NCBI RefSeq assembly: GCF_006376675.1 | Contig: NZ_VEWK01000013.1 | Span: 1 to 64,000, forward strand | Direction: 5' to 3' | Origin: Brucella pecoris | GTDB lineage: Bacteria > Pseudomonadota > Alphaproteobacteria > Rhizobiales > Rhizobiaceae | Length of the DNA: 64,000 nucleotides | Shown here: positions 15,838 through 24,423 of the stretch, one piece after another | How positions within the stretch are numbered: the stretch's first letter is position 1 | Layout of the letters: each line of letters begins with the position of its first letter | The notes under the pieces: model-generated | What the model saw: the letters and a program-made list of their open reading frames with translations, nothing else | Database searches by the model: none | What the model was told of the DNA's origin: nothing | Program-made: the position numbers and the translations under genes

Positions 15838-16332
15838 ATGCATATTCGCAAGGAAACGCCCGAAGATGCCGCTGAAATCCGCCAGGTGACGGAGACCGCT
15901 TTCCGCCCCGTGGCCTATAGCAATCAGAAGGAAGGGGAGATCGTCGATGCGCTTCGCGCTGCAAAGGCGCTTACCCTGTCGCTGGTTGCGGAAGAGAACG
16001 GACAGATTCTGGGCCATGTCGCGTTCTCACCGATTCTGATCGACGGCGAGAATAAGGGTTGGTATGGGCTTGGCCCTGTTTCAGTCCATCCGGATCGGCA
16101 AGGCGAGGGGATAGGTGGCAAGCTTATCCGCGAGGGGCTTGCCATTCTGCGGCGCGAAGGCGCCAAGGGCTGTGTTCTTCTGGGCGATCCCGGTTATTAC
16201 GGGCGCTTCGGCTTCAAGGCCGATTCGCGGCTGAAACTGCCGGGCGTGCCAGCGGAATATTTCCAGTGTCTGGCCTTCGGGCCGGATATGCCGGAAGGCG
16301 ATGTGGCCTATAACGCGGCATTCGATACATAG
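15838..16332 (+). CDS. yjhQ: GNAT acetyltransferase, probable YjhQ-type antitoxin
   Basis: A 164-residue GNAT-fold protein. The acetyl-CoA loop is HPDRQGEGIGGKLI (about residues 84-97). The block GDPGYYGRFGFK near 121-132 marks the YhbS-like subgroup. GAAGGAGAG before the ATG gives a strong ribosome site. It sits 11 bases behind the YjhX toxin gene in the same direction. By analogy with E. coli TopAI-YjhQ it would neutralise the toxin, but an independent acetyltransferase role is also possible; the sequence alone cannot separate these. Confidence 0.75.
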   Translation: MHIRKETPEDAAEIRQVTETAFRPVAYSNQKEGEIVDALRAAKALTLSLVAEENGQILGHVAFSPILIDGENKGWYGLGPVSVHPDRQGEGIGGKLIREGLAILRREGAKGCVLLGDPGYYGRFGFKADSRLKLPGVPAEYFQCLAFGPDMPEGDVAYNAAFDT

Positions 16333-16333
16333 A

Positions 16334-16472
16334 TGTCTGATCCAAAAGTCACCATGCCTTGCTGCAAATGGCGTTTTTCTGCGCTTCCGGTGCTCATGTA
16401 CTCAAGTACACTGCGCTCCGGTTCTCGAAAATCACCATTTTCGCTACGGCCTGACGCTTTTTGATTCAGACA
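16334..16472. repeat. Long palindromic repeat with GTACTCAAGTAC core
   Basis: Terminal TGTCTGATCCAAAAG (from 16334) is imperfectly complementary to CTTTTTGATTCAGACA (ending 16472). The inside reads GCTGCAAATGGCG..GCGCTTCCGGTGCTC..GTACTCAAGTAC. A related sequence lies at 40967-41064. This copy occupies the space between the GNAT gene and the convergent hemF. Confidence 0.8.
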
Positions 16473-16479
16473 CTAAAAC

Positions 16480-16505
16480 AAAGGGCCGGAAAACCGGCCC
16501 TTTTC
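16480..16505. terminator. Bidirectional terminator between yjhQ and hemF
   Basis: AAAGGGCCGG and CCGGCCCTTT form a strong hairpin with A runs on the left and T runs on the right, suiting both convergent transcripts. Confidence 0.8.
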
Positions 16506-16516
16506 ATTCAGTGCCG

Positions 16517-17431
16517 TTACGGCCACTTCACCACAGGCGGCATGGAAGACAGGATGGAATTCACATTGCCGCCGGTCTTGAGACCGAAGATCGTTCCTCG
16601 GTCGTAAAGCAGGTTGAACTCGACATAGCGGCCACGGCGGATGAGCTGTTCGTTGCGATCCGCGTCGGTCCAGTCCTTGTTGAAGTTCTGGCGCACCAGA
16701 TGCGGATAGACGACGGAAAAACCGCGTCCCACATCGCGCGTATAGGCAAAATCCGCGTCCCATCCGCCTTTTTCGTCCGGTGAATGCAGCCAGTCATAGA
16801 AAATGCCACCGGTGCCGCGCGGCTCATTGCGATGCGGCAGGAAGAAATATTCGTCGCACCAGTCCTTCACGCGCTGGTAGTCGACAATATCTTTGTGCTT
16901 TTCGCAGATGAAACGGAAAGCCTTGTGGAAGGCAAGGGTGTCCGGGTCATCCTGCGTGCGACGGCTGTCCAGAACCGGCGTGAGGTCAGCGCCGCCGCCG
17001 AACCACTGGCGCGTGGTCACGACCATGCGCGTGTTCATGTGGACGGCAGGCACGTTCGGGTTCTGCGGATGAGCGATGAGCGAAATGCCGCTGGCCCAAT
17101 AACGGGGGTCTTCCTCGGCACCGGGAATCTGCTTGCGGAATTCCGGCGAAAACTCGCCATAGACCGTCGAGACATGCACGCCGACCTTTTCGAAGACGCG
17201 ACCATGCATGATCGACATGACGCCACCGCCGCCACGGCCTTCATCCTTCTGCCACGGGGTACGAACGAAACGTCCGGGTTCGCGATCCGAAAGCGGGCCT
17301 TGCAGTTCATCTTCAAGCTGTTCGTAGCTTGCACAGATACGGTCGCGCAGTTCCTCGAACCAGAGCTGTGCCGCCTGCTTCTTCTCTTCGATGTCTGCGG
17401 GGATGATTGCCGGAATTTCGTCGCGTTGCAT
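16517..17431 (-). CDS. hemF: Oxygen-dependent coproporphyrinogen III oxidase
   Basis: A 304-residue aerobic coproporphyrinogen oxidase, converting coproporphyrinogen III to protoporphyrinogen IX in haem synthesis. Family-specific stretches are GGGVMSIMHGRVFEKVGVH, VHMNTRMVVT, WFGGGADLTP, HRNEPRGTGGIFYDWL and RRGRYVEFNLLYDRGT, with a glycine-rich end. The length is normal. The start at 17431 (MQRDEIPAI) has a GGAAGGAA-type ribosome site upstream; longer in-frame sequence before it does not look coding. It is monocistronic and divergent from the small gene at 17680. Confidence 0.96.
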   Translation of the reverse strand: MQRDEIPAIIPADIEEKKQAAQLWFEELRDRICASYEQLEDELQGPLSDREPGRFVRTPWQKDEGRGGGGVMSIMHGRVFEKVGVHVSTVYGEFSPEFRKQIPGAEEDPRYWASGISLIAHPQNPNVPAVHMNTRMVVTTRQWFGGGADLTPVLDSRRTQDDPDTLAFHKAFRFICEKHKDIVDYQRVKDWCDEYFFLPHRNEPRGTGGIFYDWLHSPDEKGGWDADFAYTRDVGRGFSVVYPHLVRQNFNKDWTDADRNEQLIRRGRYVEFNLLYDRGTIFGLKTGGNVNSILSSMPPVVKWP

Positions 17432-17679
17432 TGTCTGTTTCCTTCCGGCGCGGTTCGCCGGATCGCTTGGCGATATCGCGCAGCCAAGGTTAAATGGATG
17501 AACTATTGTTTCATGGCTTATCAAAGTCCGCGATTGGCGCAAAGCGCGAAGCGCGCGATTGCAGGGCAGTATAGACCCTCTCCCCAAGAAAAGACTCGTC
17601 TTTGTGAAACTGCTCCCCTATCTTTCTCTACCTAGGGTTTGGAAGTCGTTCATTTCCGGTTTTGCCGGGAGGGCATCGC

Positions 17680-17952
17680 ATGACAGCAGCACCGCCCCGT
17701 CCACCGCTCGAAGGCTTGCGCAAGCAGCTTCAGAAGAGCCGTGTCCAGAAAGGCATGAAGCAAAGCCGTATGCCGCGCGATGGGTTCGTTCGCGAGACAT
17801 TCACCCTGCCGAGGCTGGCGGCGCGCGAAAAGGCGCGCGAATGGTTCGAGACATTCCCCAAGGCGGCCTATTGGACCGAAATCGAGAGCTGGTGCGAGCG
17901 ACCGGACGATGTGATCGAATTCACGATGCGTCGACTGGAGACTGCGGATTGA
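17680..17952 (+). CDS. Conserved small hypothetical protein
   Basis: A 90-residue basic, charged protein that I do not recognise beyond a small conserved hypothetical type of this order. The N-terminal half is rich in K, R and P (PPRPPLEGLRKQLQKSR..KGMKQSRMPRDG). The C-terminal half is helical with aromatics (AREWFETFPKAAYWTEIESW), which could form a small helical binding surface. There are no cysteines or catalytic motifs, no signal and no membrane segment. CGGGAGGG upstream gives a good ribosome site. It converges with the nucleoside-permease-family gene. Confidence 0.7.
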   Translation: MTAAPPRPPLEGLRKQLQKSRVQKGMKQSRMPRDGFVRETFTLPRLAAREKAREWFETFPKAAYWTEIESWCERPDDVIEFTMRRLETAD

Positions 17953-18009
17953 GTTGCGCTTTAATCGCAACGGTCAAAGCCTTGAAATACGATTCAGATT
18001 AGAAGTCCT

Positions 18010-18034
18010 GAAGGCGCCCTTCACAGACGCCTTC
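18010..18034. terminator. Probable bidirectional terminator
   Basis: GAAGGCG (18010-18016) and CGCCTTC (18028-18034) flank an 11-base loop between two convergent genes. The T runs on both sides are weak. Confidence 0.5.
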
Positions 18035-18063
18035 TCTGTTTGAATCGTTATTCCATTACAGCC

Positions 18064-19101
18064 TTATTTCGCCGTCGTTTGCGGTGCTTTTTCCCACGCA
18101 TTCCAGTTCTGGATGATGCTGTCGGCATAGGCCTTGCCGACGCGATAGGCGTTGGTCGTGGCGAGCGGGAAGCCGCCGGAGTTCGCGGCAAGCGATTCAG
18201 CCGCAGTCTGGTCCTTGCCCTGACGGTCGAAGTTCGATGCGGTGCGCAGCAATGCGATGCGGTCGAAATCGAGCTTGCCCGCCTCGGCAGCGCGCTTCAG
18301 CGCGGTCAGTGTGGCATTATCTTCCATCTGCGATGTGCAATAGTCGGCCTTGCCGTCGGTCAGAAGCTTTACCCATTCGGTCATGGCTTCGCCAAGCTTC
18401 GCGCCATGCCAATAGGTATCGCCCGAAGCCGTATCGCAGATTGTGACCTTTGGTGCGCCGGTCGCGGCTTCTTGCGTATAGTGCTTGCGATATTCCTTCG
18501 CTGCGTCACTATCCAGAAGTGCGACGTCCTGGGTCGTTGCCAGTGCATAGTCGGCCAGCTTGCCGTTCAGTTCGAAGACCTCCGTGCCTGCGGCCCATTT
18601 CGGCTTCTCGCCGGGCTTTGCAGCGCCGAGGCCGAAGAAGTCGGTCGGCCAGCCTTCCGGCGTTTCACGAATATCGATGCGGTGGTTCAGATTGGCATCG
18701 ATGGCGTATTTTGCCCAATGCGCCGATCCAAGCGTGCCATGCTTCGGATCGACACCGGCGATGCCCGCGATCAGGAAATAGGTGTGGCTGAGGTCGAGCT
18801 TGTCGCTCAGCGCCATAGCTGCCGTCGCGCTTGCGGCATTGGCGAAGCCCATCGCCGTCGTCATGTGGCAGAGGCCGTCGGCTGTGCAGTCGATTTCCGG
18901 ATATTCCGGATTGAGGCCCGGCAGCTTGATTTTCTGCGTGAATTTTTCGCCTTCCAGCCATGGCTTGGCTTCCTCACCGAACATGGTGATGACCATCACC
19001 TTCGGTGCGATGGGCGAAGCCTCCTTGGCAAAAGCCGGAGCGCTTGCCAAAAGCGAAGCGGTGGAAGCGGCAAGAGTGATAGTGCGAATAGACAGGTTCA
19101 T
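18064..19101 (-). CDS. Purine nucleoside permease (NUP) family periplasmic protein
   Basis: A 345-residue exported protein of the NUP family, first described in fungi as purine nucleoside permeases but built on a nucleoside-phosphorylase-like fold. The N terminus is a Sec signal ending ASAPAFA near residue 25. The mature part shows VMVITMFGEEAKPW, the conserved CHMTTAMGFANAASATAAM and IAGIAGVDPKHGT, and a later DNATLTALKRAAEAG. There are no membrane helices beyond the signal, so a periplasmic nucleoside-binding or cleaving role fits better than transport itself. No transporter genes are adjacent. Confidence 0.85.
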   Translation of the reverse strand: MNLSIRTITLAASTASLLASAPAFAKEASPIAPKVMVITMFGEEAKPWLEGEKFTQKIKLPGLNPEYPEIDCTADGLCHMTTAMGFANAASATAAMALSDKLDLSHTYFLIAGIAGVDPKHGTLGSAHWAKYAIDANLNHRIDIRETPEGWPTDFFGLGAAKPGEKPKWAAGTEVFELNGKLADYALATTQDVALLDSDAAKEYRKHYTQEAATGAPKVTICDTASGDTYWHGAKLGEAMTEWVKLLTDGKADYCTSQMEDNATLTALKRAAEAGKLDFDRIALLRTASNFDRQGKDQTAAESLAANSGGFPLATTNAYRVGKAYADSIIQNWNAWEKAPQTTAK

Positions 19102-19184
19102 GGAAGAGCGAGCCTTTCAGACCGGATGGGGGGATGGGATGCCTTGCGAAACCGGCCCTTTCGCTAAGCGCAATGCTGGAGTCG

Positions 19185-19664
19185 TCATTCCTGTCGGAGG
19201 GAATCGACGTTTTCCTTCCGCTGGCGCAGAGCTTCGCCTGCTGTCATTGCAACCGAAACCGCAAGATTTAGCGATCTGGCACCGGGCACCATCGGGATCA
19301 AAAGCCGGGCATCGGCACAATCGTGGACATCGTCAGGAACGCCCGACGACTCACGCCCGAAGAGCAGAATGTCATTTTCCTGAAACTGATAATCCGTATA
19401 GGGGATCGCTGCCTTGGTGGACAGCAATACGATGCGGCGCTTTGCTTGCAGGCGCCAGTCTTCGAAGTGACGCCAGTCTGCATGGCGGGTGAGGGTGGCC
19501 TGCTCCAGATAATCCATGCCGGCGCGCTTCAGGGACCGGTCGGAAATATCGAATCCGGCGGGTTCGATCAGGTCGACCGCGAAGCCGAGGCAAGCGGCCA
19601 TACGCAGGATGGTTCCCGTATTGCCGGGAATGTCGGGCTGGTAAAGTGCGACGCGCAGTTCCAT
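19185..19664 (-). CDS. trmL: tRNA (cytidine(34)-2'-O)-methyltransferase TrmL
   Basis: A 159-residue SPOUT-class methyltransferase that 2'-O-methylates the wobble base of certain leucine tRNAs. The family pattern is complete: LYQPDIPGNTGTILRM at the N terminus, LLFGRESSGVPDDV in the middle, and the knot motif RLLIPMVPGARSLNLAVSV near the C terminus, with the usual short length. The ATG at 19664 (MELRVALYQPD) is chosen because the family begins just before LYQP; an in-frame GTG six codons earlier has no better ribosome site. Confidence 0.93.
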   Translation of the reverse strand: MELRVALYQPDIPGNTGTILRMAACLGFAVDLIEPAGFDISDRSLKRAGMDYLEQATLTRHADWRHFEDWRLQAKRRIVLLSTKAAIPYTDYQFQENDILLFGRESSGVPDDVHDCADARLLIPMVPGARSLNLAVSVAMTAGEALRQRKENVDSLRQE

Positions 19665-19849
19665 ATGAAGCGGGTAGCCCACAAAGCCGGTGGCTGCAAG
19701 CGTTCAAAGTGGTTGCGCATCTCACGTCAACACATCAGTTGGCGGGATAGTGTTCGCAAGAATAAAATCATTCCGGCATCACGAAAATATTCCTGTTTTG
19801 TTCCCCTTCCGTCTTGGCAATTCCTGCGGGGCCACCTAAAAGGATCACC

Positions 19850-21706
19850 ATGTTCAGATGGTTTGAAAAACGACTCGAAGCCTATCCCGAAGAACCGCCG
19901 CGTGAACCCCCGCGCGGACTGGTAGCCTTTTGTCTTTATTACACCCGCGGCGCATGGCCGTGGATCATCGGCATGGCGATTTTCACGACGCTCATCGCCG
20001 TGATCGAAGTGTCGCTCTTTGCCTTCATGGGCAATATCGTAGACTGGCTGTCACACCAGTCGCGCGAGACATTCCTGAGCAATGAAGGCTGGCGGCTTGC
20101 GCTGATTGCCGGTGTCGTTCTGATTGTCCTGCCGGGCGTGGTGCTGATCCATTCGCTGCTCATCCACCAGACATTGCTCGGCAATTATCCGATGCGCGTG
20201 CGCTGGCTGATGCATCGCTATCTGATCCGCCAGTCGATGGCGTTCTTTCAGGACGAGTTTGCCGGGCGCATCTCGACCAAATTGATGCAGACTGCTCTCG
20301 CCGTTCGTGAAACGGTGATGAAGCTTCTGGACGTGCTCAACTATGTCATTGTCTATTTCGCGGGCACGCTGTTCATCGCAGCGTCTGCGGATCTGGTTCT
20401 GATGATCCCGTTCGCTGTCTGGCTCGGCGTCTACATCATCTTGCTGCGTATCTTCATTCCGCGCCTGCGCGTGATTTCGGAACAGCAGGCCGATGCGCGT
20501 TCGTCGATGACGGGACGCATCGTCGACAGCTACACCAACATCGCGACTGTGAAGCTTTTCTCGCATTCCAGCCGGGAGGAATCATACGTACGCGAGAGCC
20601 TCGATGGCTTCCTCGGCACCGTGCATCGGCAGATGCGACTCATCACGTTGTTCCATTTCACCCTTTACATGGCGAACTGCATTTTGCTGTTTGCTGTGGG
20701 TGCAATCGGCATCCAGCTCTGGATGAATGAAGCAATTTCGGTTGGTGCCGTAGCAGTTGGCATCGGACTGGTGCTGCGCCTCAATGGCATGTCACAGTGG
20801 ATCATGTGGGAAATGTCCGCCCTGTTCGAAAATATCGGCACGGTTGAAGACGGGATCACGACGATTGCACGCTCGCATGAAGTTGTGGATGTCCCCCGTG
20901 CACCCGCGTTGCAGGTGACCAGAGGCGAGCTCGACTTCAACAAGATCGGCTTCCATTACGGCAAGGGCAAAGGGGTTATCGAAAATCTCACGCTCACCAT
21001 TCAGCCCGGCCAGAAAGTGGGATTGGTCGGACGTTCCGGCGCTGGCAAATCCACGCTGGTCAATCTGCTGTTGCGCTTCTACGATCTGGAGAAGGGCCGC
21101 ATCCTGATCGACGGGCAGGATATTGCCAAAGTCACGCAGGATTCACTGCGCGCAAATATCGGCATGGTGACACAGGATACATCGCTTCTGCACCGTTCGG
21201 TTCGCGAGAACATCATGTACGGACGACCGGACGCAACGGAAGAAATGTTGCAGCAGGCTATCCGGCTGGCACAGGCCGACCAGTTCATTCCGTTGCTGAC
21301 CGACCCGAAGGGACGGCAGGGACTGGATGCCCATGTCGGCGAGCGCGGCGTCAAGCTTTCGGGCGGACAGCGCCAGCGCATCGCCATTGCGCGTGTGATG
21401 CTGAAGGACGCGCCGATCCTCATCCTGGACGAGGCGACATCGGCGCTCGATTCAGAGGTTGAGGCGGCCATTCAGGACAGCCTCAATACTTTGATGGAAG
21501 GCAAGACGGTGATTGCCATCGCACATCGTCTTTCAACCATCGCGGCGCTCGATCGTCTCGTGGTGATGGACAAGGGCCGCATCGTCGAAGACGGTACGCA
21601 TGAGGAACTTGTCGCGCTTGGCGGCATTTATGCAAGTCTGTGGGCCCGTCAGTCCGGCGGCTTCCTCGGTTTCGATGATAATTCCGAGGATGCGCTGGTA
21701 AAATAA
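19850..21706 (+). CDS. ABC transporter, fused permease/ATPase (exporter type), subunit 1
   Basis: A 618-residue half-transporter: six membrane segments in the first 330 residues, then one ATPase domain. Walker A is GRSGAGKS at about 394-401, the signature LSGGQRQR near 503, and Walker B ILILDEATSALDS near 523. Such type IV exporters work as dimers and move lipids, peptides or drugs outward. AAAAGGA precedes the ATG at 19850. A second gene of the same design starts 15 bases after its stop, so the two probably form a heterodimer. The substrate cannot be inferred. Confidence 0.92.
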   Translation: MFRWFEKRLEAYPEEPPREPPRGLVAFCLYYTRGAWPWIIGMAIFTTLIAVIEVSLFAFMGNIVDWLSHQSRETFLSNEGWRLALIAGVVLIVLPGVVLIHSLLIHQTLLGNYPMRVRWLMHRYLIRQSMAFFQDEFAGRISTKLMQTALAVRETVMKLLDVLNYVIVYFAGTLFIAASADLVLMIPFAVWLGVYIILLRIFIPRLRVISEQQADARSSMTGRIVDSYTNIATVKLFSHSSREESYVRESLDGFLGTVHRQMRLITLFHFTLYMANCILLFAVGAIGIQLWMNEAISVGAVAVGIGLVLRLNGMSQWIMWEMSALFENIGTVEDGITTIARSHEVVDVPRAPALQVTRGELDFNKIGFHYGKGKGVIENLTLTIQPGQKVGLVGRSGAGKSTLVNLLLRFYDLEKGRILIDGQDIAKVTQDSLRANIGMVTQDTSLLHRSVRENIMYGRPDATEEMLQQAIRLAQADQFIPLLTDPKGRQGLDAHVGERGVKLSGGQRQRIAIARVMLKDAPILILDEATSALDSEVEAAIQDSLNTLMEGKTVIAIAHRLSTIAALDRLVVMDKGRIVEDGTHEELVALGGIYASLWARQSGGFLGFDDNSEDALVK

Positions 21707-21721
21707 GGACAGAAGCCATTG

Positions 21722-23581
21722 ATGAAAGCGGTTTACAGCCTGTTCGAACGCTGGGTCGATCCCTTTCGCGAACCGGACAGGCTGAGACCGCCTTCAACCA
21801 CGCTCGGCTTTCTCTGGCATTATGCAAGGCAGGCGAAATGGCCGCTGGCTGCTTCCCTCGTGGTCGGCGGATTGCTGCCGCTGGTCGAGGCTGGACTGTT
21901 CTATTTCACTGGTAGGCTGGTCGATATTCTCGACCAGGCGGGAAAAGGTGGTGTTGAGCGAAGCTGGTCGGCGCTTTTGCAGGCGGCAGGCCCCGAACTG
22001 CTTTTCATGGGAATCACAGTCCTTGTGATCCGTCTCGTCGTGACAGCGATCAATACGCTGTTGGATGATCAGACCTTGTCGCCGGGCTTCTACAATATGA
22101 TCCGCTGGCAGGCGAATTCCTATGTACTCCGCCAGTCCTATGCCTTCTTCCAGAATGATTTCGCCGGGCGGATTGCCACCAAGGTCTGGCAGGCGGGCCA
22201 AGCGGCAGGCGACCTCATAGAAAGTCTCATTCAGGTCGTCTGGTTCATGGCGATCTACAGCATCACCACGCTGTTTCTGGTTGGCCGGCTCGACTGGCGG
22301 CTGGCGGCAGCCGTGATCCTGTGGATCATTGCTTTCGGTTTCATCGCATGGCGTTATCTGCCGCGCATCCGCAAGAATGCCGAGGCTACGGCCGAGGCGG
22401 GCTCCATGATTAACGGGCGTATCGTCGATAGCTATTCCAACATCCAGACGATCAAGCTCAATACCGCCGATGACGACGAACGCTATCTGCGCGAAGGGTT
22501 CGAGCGCTATCTTGGCGCCATTCTTCCGTTCATGCGTTCGCTTACCGGGGTCCGCGTTTCGCTCACGGCACTTTCCGGCCTGATGATCGTGACGGTTGCG
22601 GCGATTGCCATCGATCTTTGGACGCGCAATGCCATCACAGTCGGGCAGGTGTCGTTCACGCTTGGGCTGGTGCTACGCCTCAACATGCTGCTTGGCCGTC
22701 TCATGATGCAGCTCAATGGAATGCTGCGCCAGCTCGGACTGATCGAAAATTCCATGCGGCTGGTTTCTGCCCCGCTCGGTCTGGAGGATAGGCCCAATGC
22801 CAAGCCCCTGCAGGTAACAGAGGCGCATATCCAGGTTCAAAACGTCACCTTTCATTACGGCAAAGCTGCGGGTGTTCTCGACAATATAAATCTGAACGTG
22901 CGTGGTGGCGAGCGGGTCGGTCTTGTCGGTCATTCCGGTGCGGGTAAATCCACCCTCGTGAACCTCATCCTGCGTCTTTACGATGTTGAGAAGGGCGCGA
23001 TTCTCATAGACGGGCAGGACATTCGCGATGTCACCCAGACATCGTTGCGCCGTGCCGTTGCCGTCGTCAGTCAGGAAACCGCCCTGTTGCATAGGTCGTT
23101 GCGCGACAACATCATGCTGGCGCGCGACGATGCGACCGATGAAGAATTGCTGAAGGCGGCACGACAGGCCGAGGCTGACGGGTTCATTGCCAATCTGGAG
23201 GATTTTCAGGGACGACGCTCCTTCGATGCCTTTGTGGGCGAACGCGGCGTCAAGCTTTCCGGCGGCCAGCGCCAGCGCATTGCGATAGCGCGCGCCATTT
23301 TGAAGGATGCACCCATCCTCATCCTCGATGAGGCGACATCCGCGCTCGATTCGGAGGTGGAAGCCACCATTCAGGAGAATCTGAAGCGCCTTATGGAAGG
23401 CAAGACCGTGATTGCGATTGCCCATCGCCTTTCCACCATTGCGGCGCTCGATCGCCTCGTCGTGATGGATCAGGGGCGAATCGTGGAGGAGGGCACGCAT
23501 GACGAACTTATTGCCCGTGACGGCATCTATGCGGGACTTTGGGCCCGCCAGTCGGGTGGTTTCATTGGGCGGAATGGATAA
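21722..23581 (+). CDS. ABC transporter, fused permease/ATPase (exporter type), subunit 2
   Basis: A 619-residue partner of the preceding gene with the same layout: a membrane domain to about residue 335, Walker A GHSGAGKS at about 403-410, LSGGQRQRIAIA, and ILILDEATSALDSEVEA. The ATPase domains of the two subunits are very similar over long stretches, including the C-terminal GLWARQSGGF, while the N termini differ. Both nucleotide sites look intact, so neither subunit is an obvious degenerate half. It begins 15 bases after subunit 1. The 257 bases that follow hold the petABC promoter. Confidence 0.92.
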   Translation: MKAVYSLFERWVDPFREPDRLRPPSTTLGFLWHYARQAKWPLAASLVVGGLLPLVEAGLFYFTGRLVDILDQAGKGGVERSWSALLQAAGPELLFMGITVLVIRLVVTAINTLLDDQTLSPGFYNMIRWQANSYVLRQSYAFFQNDFAGRIATKVWQAGQAAGDLIESLIQVVWFMAIYSITTLFLVGRLDWRLAAAVILWIIAFGFIAWRYLPRIRKNAEATAEAGSMINGRIVDSYSNIQTIKLNTADDDERYLREGFERYLGAILPFMRSLTGVRVSLTALSGLMIVTVAAIAIDLWTRNAITVGQVSFTLGLVLRLNMLLGRLMMQLNGMLRQLGLIENSMRLVSAPLGLEDRPNAKPLQVTEAHIQVQNVTFHYGKAAGVLDNINLNVRGGERVGLVGHSGAGKSTLVNLILRLYDVEKGAILIDGQDIRDVTQTSLRRAVAVVSQETALLHRSLRDNIMLARDDATDEELLKAARQAEADGFIANLEDFQGRRSFDAFVGERGVKLSGGQRQRIAIARAILKDAPILILDEATSALDSEVEATIQENLKRLMEGKTVIAIAHRLSTIAALDRLVVMDQGRIVEEGTHDELIARDGIYAGLWARQSGGFIGRNG

Positions 23582-23767
23582 AGTTGAAAGCTTTGCGTTA
23601 TCTGTGGTGCATTATCAGTTTGTTGCGCATTCGCTGAATTGAGCAAGCAAATCCGCCTGCGACATCGTGCCGTCATAAGGGCTTGGTGTCTGGACAAGCG
23701 ATTTTTACACGCCTAAACCGGAAAGTGAAATGGAGGGAATTTCGTCCTGTGAGCACTTGCGGGACTA

Positions 23768-23787
23768 CTTTTGCGCAAGTGCAAAAG
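23768..23787. promoter_or_regulatory. Perfect inverted repeat upstream of petA
   Basis: CTTTTGC (23768-23774) and GCAAAAG (23781-23787) form exact 7-base arms around GCAAGT, 52 bases before the petA start. It could be an operator or a hairpin in the leader. It does not match an FNR-type TTGAT-N4-ATCAA box. Confidence 0.4.
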
Positions 23788-23838
23788 AGGACGAGGGGAG
23801 AGTTCAATTGAACATGCAGGTTGAAAAGGAATTGGCAC

Positions 23839-24402
23839 GTGAGCGCACACGACACGGCTGAGCCGACACGGCGTGATTTTTTGTATATTGCGACGGGAAT
23901 GGCCGGTGTCGTCGGAGTTGGCGGACTGGCCTGGCCGTTTATCGACCAGATGCGTCCGGACGCTTCGACACTCGCGGCTGCGTCCATCGAGGTTGATGTT
24001 TCGTCCCTTGCGGAAGGAGCATCATTAACTGTTAAATGGCGTGGTAAGCCGGTTTTTATTCGTAACCGCACCGCCAAGGAAGTCGAGGATGGCAAGACGA
24101 CCGTTCTTGGCGATCTCAAGGATCCGATTGCGCGTAATGCCAACCTTGCGTCGGACGCGCAGGCGACCGATCTCGCCCGCTCGGCAGGCGAAGGCAAGGA
24201 AAACTGGCTGGTGATGATCGGCGTGTGTACCCATCTGGGTTGCGTGCCGCTCGGTGAGTCCGGTTCTTTCGGTGGCTGGTTCTGCCCATGCCATGGTTCG
24301 ACCTATGACACTGCCGGTCGTATCCGCAGTGGTCCGGCACCGGAAAACATGCACATCCCGCAATATGCGTTCACTTCCGATACGGTCATCAGGATCGGCT
24401 AA
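23839..24402 (+). CDS. petA: Ubiquinol-cytochrome c reductase, Rieske iron-sulfur subunit
   Basis: A 187-residue Rieske subunit of the cytochrome bc1 complex, passing electrons from ubiquinol to cytochrome c1 on the periplasmic side. It has a twin-arginine-like anchor (TRRDFLYIATGMAGVVGVGG). The [2Fe-2S] ligands are C130-T-H132-L-G-C135 and C149-P-C151-H152-G-S, with the stabilising disulfide cysteines present. The start is a GTG at 23839 (MSAHDTAEPTRRDF) with AAAAGGA upstream. First gene of petABC, 21 bases before petB. Confidence 0.96.
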   Translation: MSAHDTAEPTRRDFLYIATGMAGVVGVGGLAWPFIDQMRPDASTLAAASIEVDVSSLAEGASLTVKWRGKPVFIRNRTAKEVEDGKTTVLGDLKDPIARNANLASDAQATDLARSAGEGKENWLVMIGVCTHLGCVPLGESGSFGGWFCPCHGSTYDTAGRIRSGPAPENMHIPQYAFTSDTVIRIG

Positions 24403-24423
24403 CAGGTCTTGGGGAGAGAAGAC

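Noticed and set aside
23582..23838. FNR-type box upstream of petABC
   Set aside because: No TTGAT-N4-ATCAA or close variant is present; the inverted repeat at 23768-23787 has different arms.
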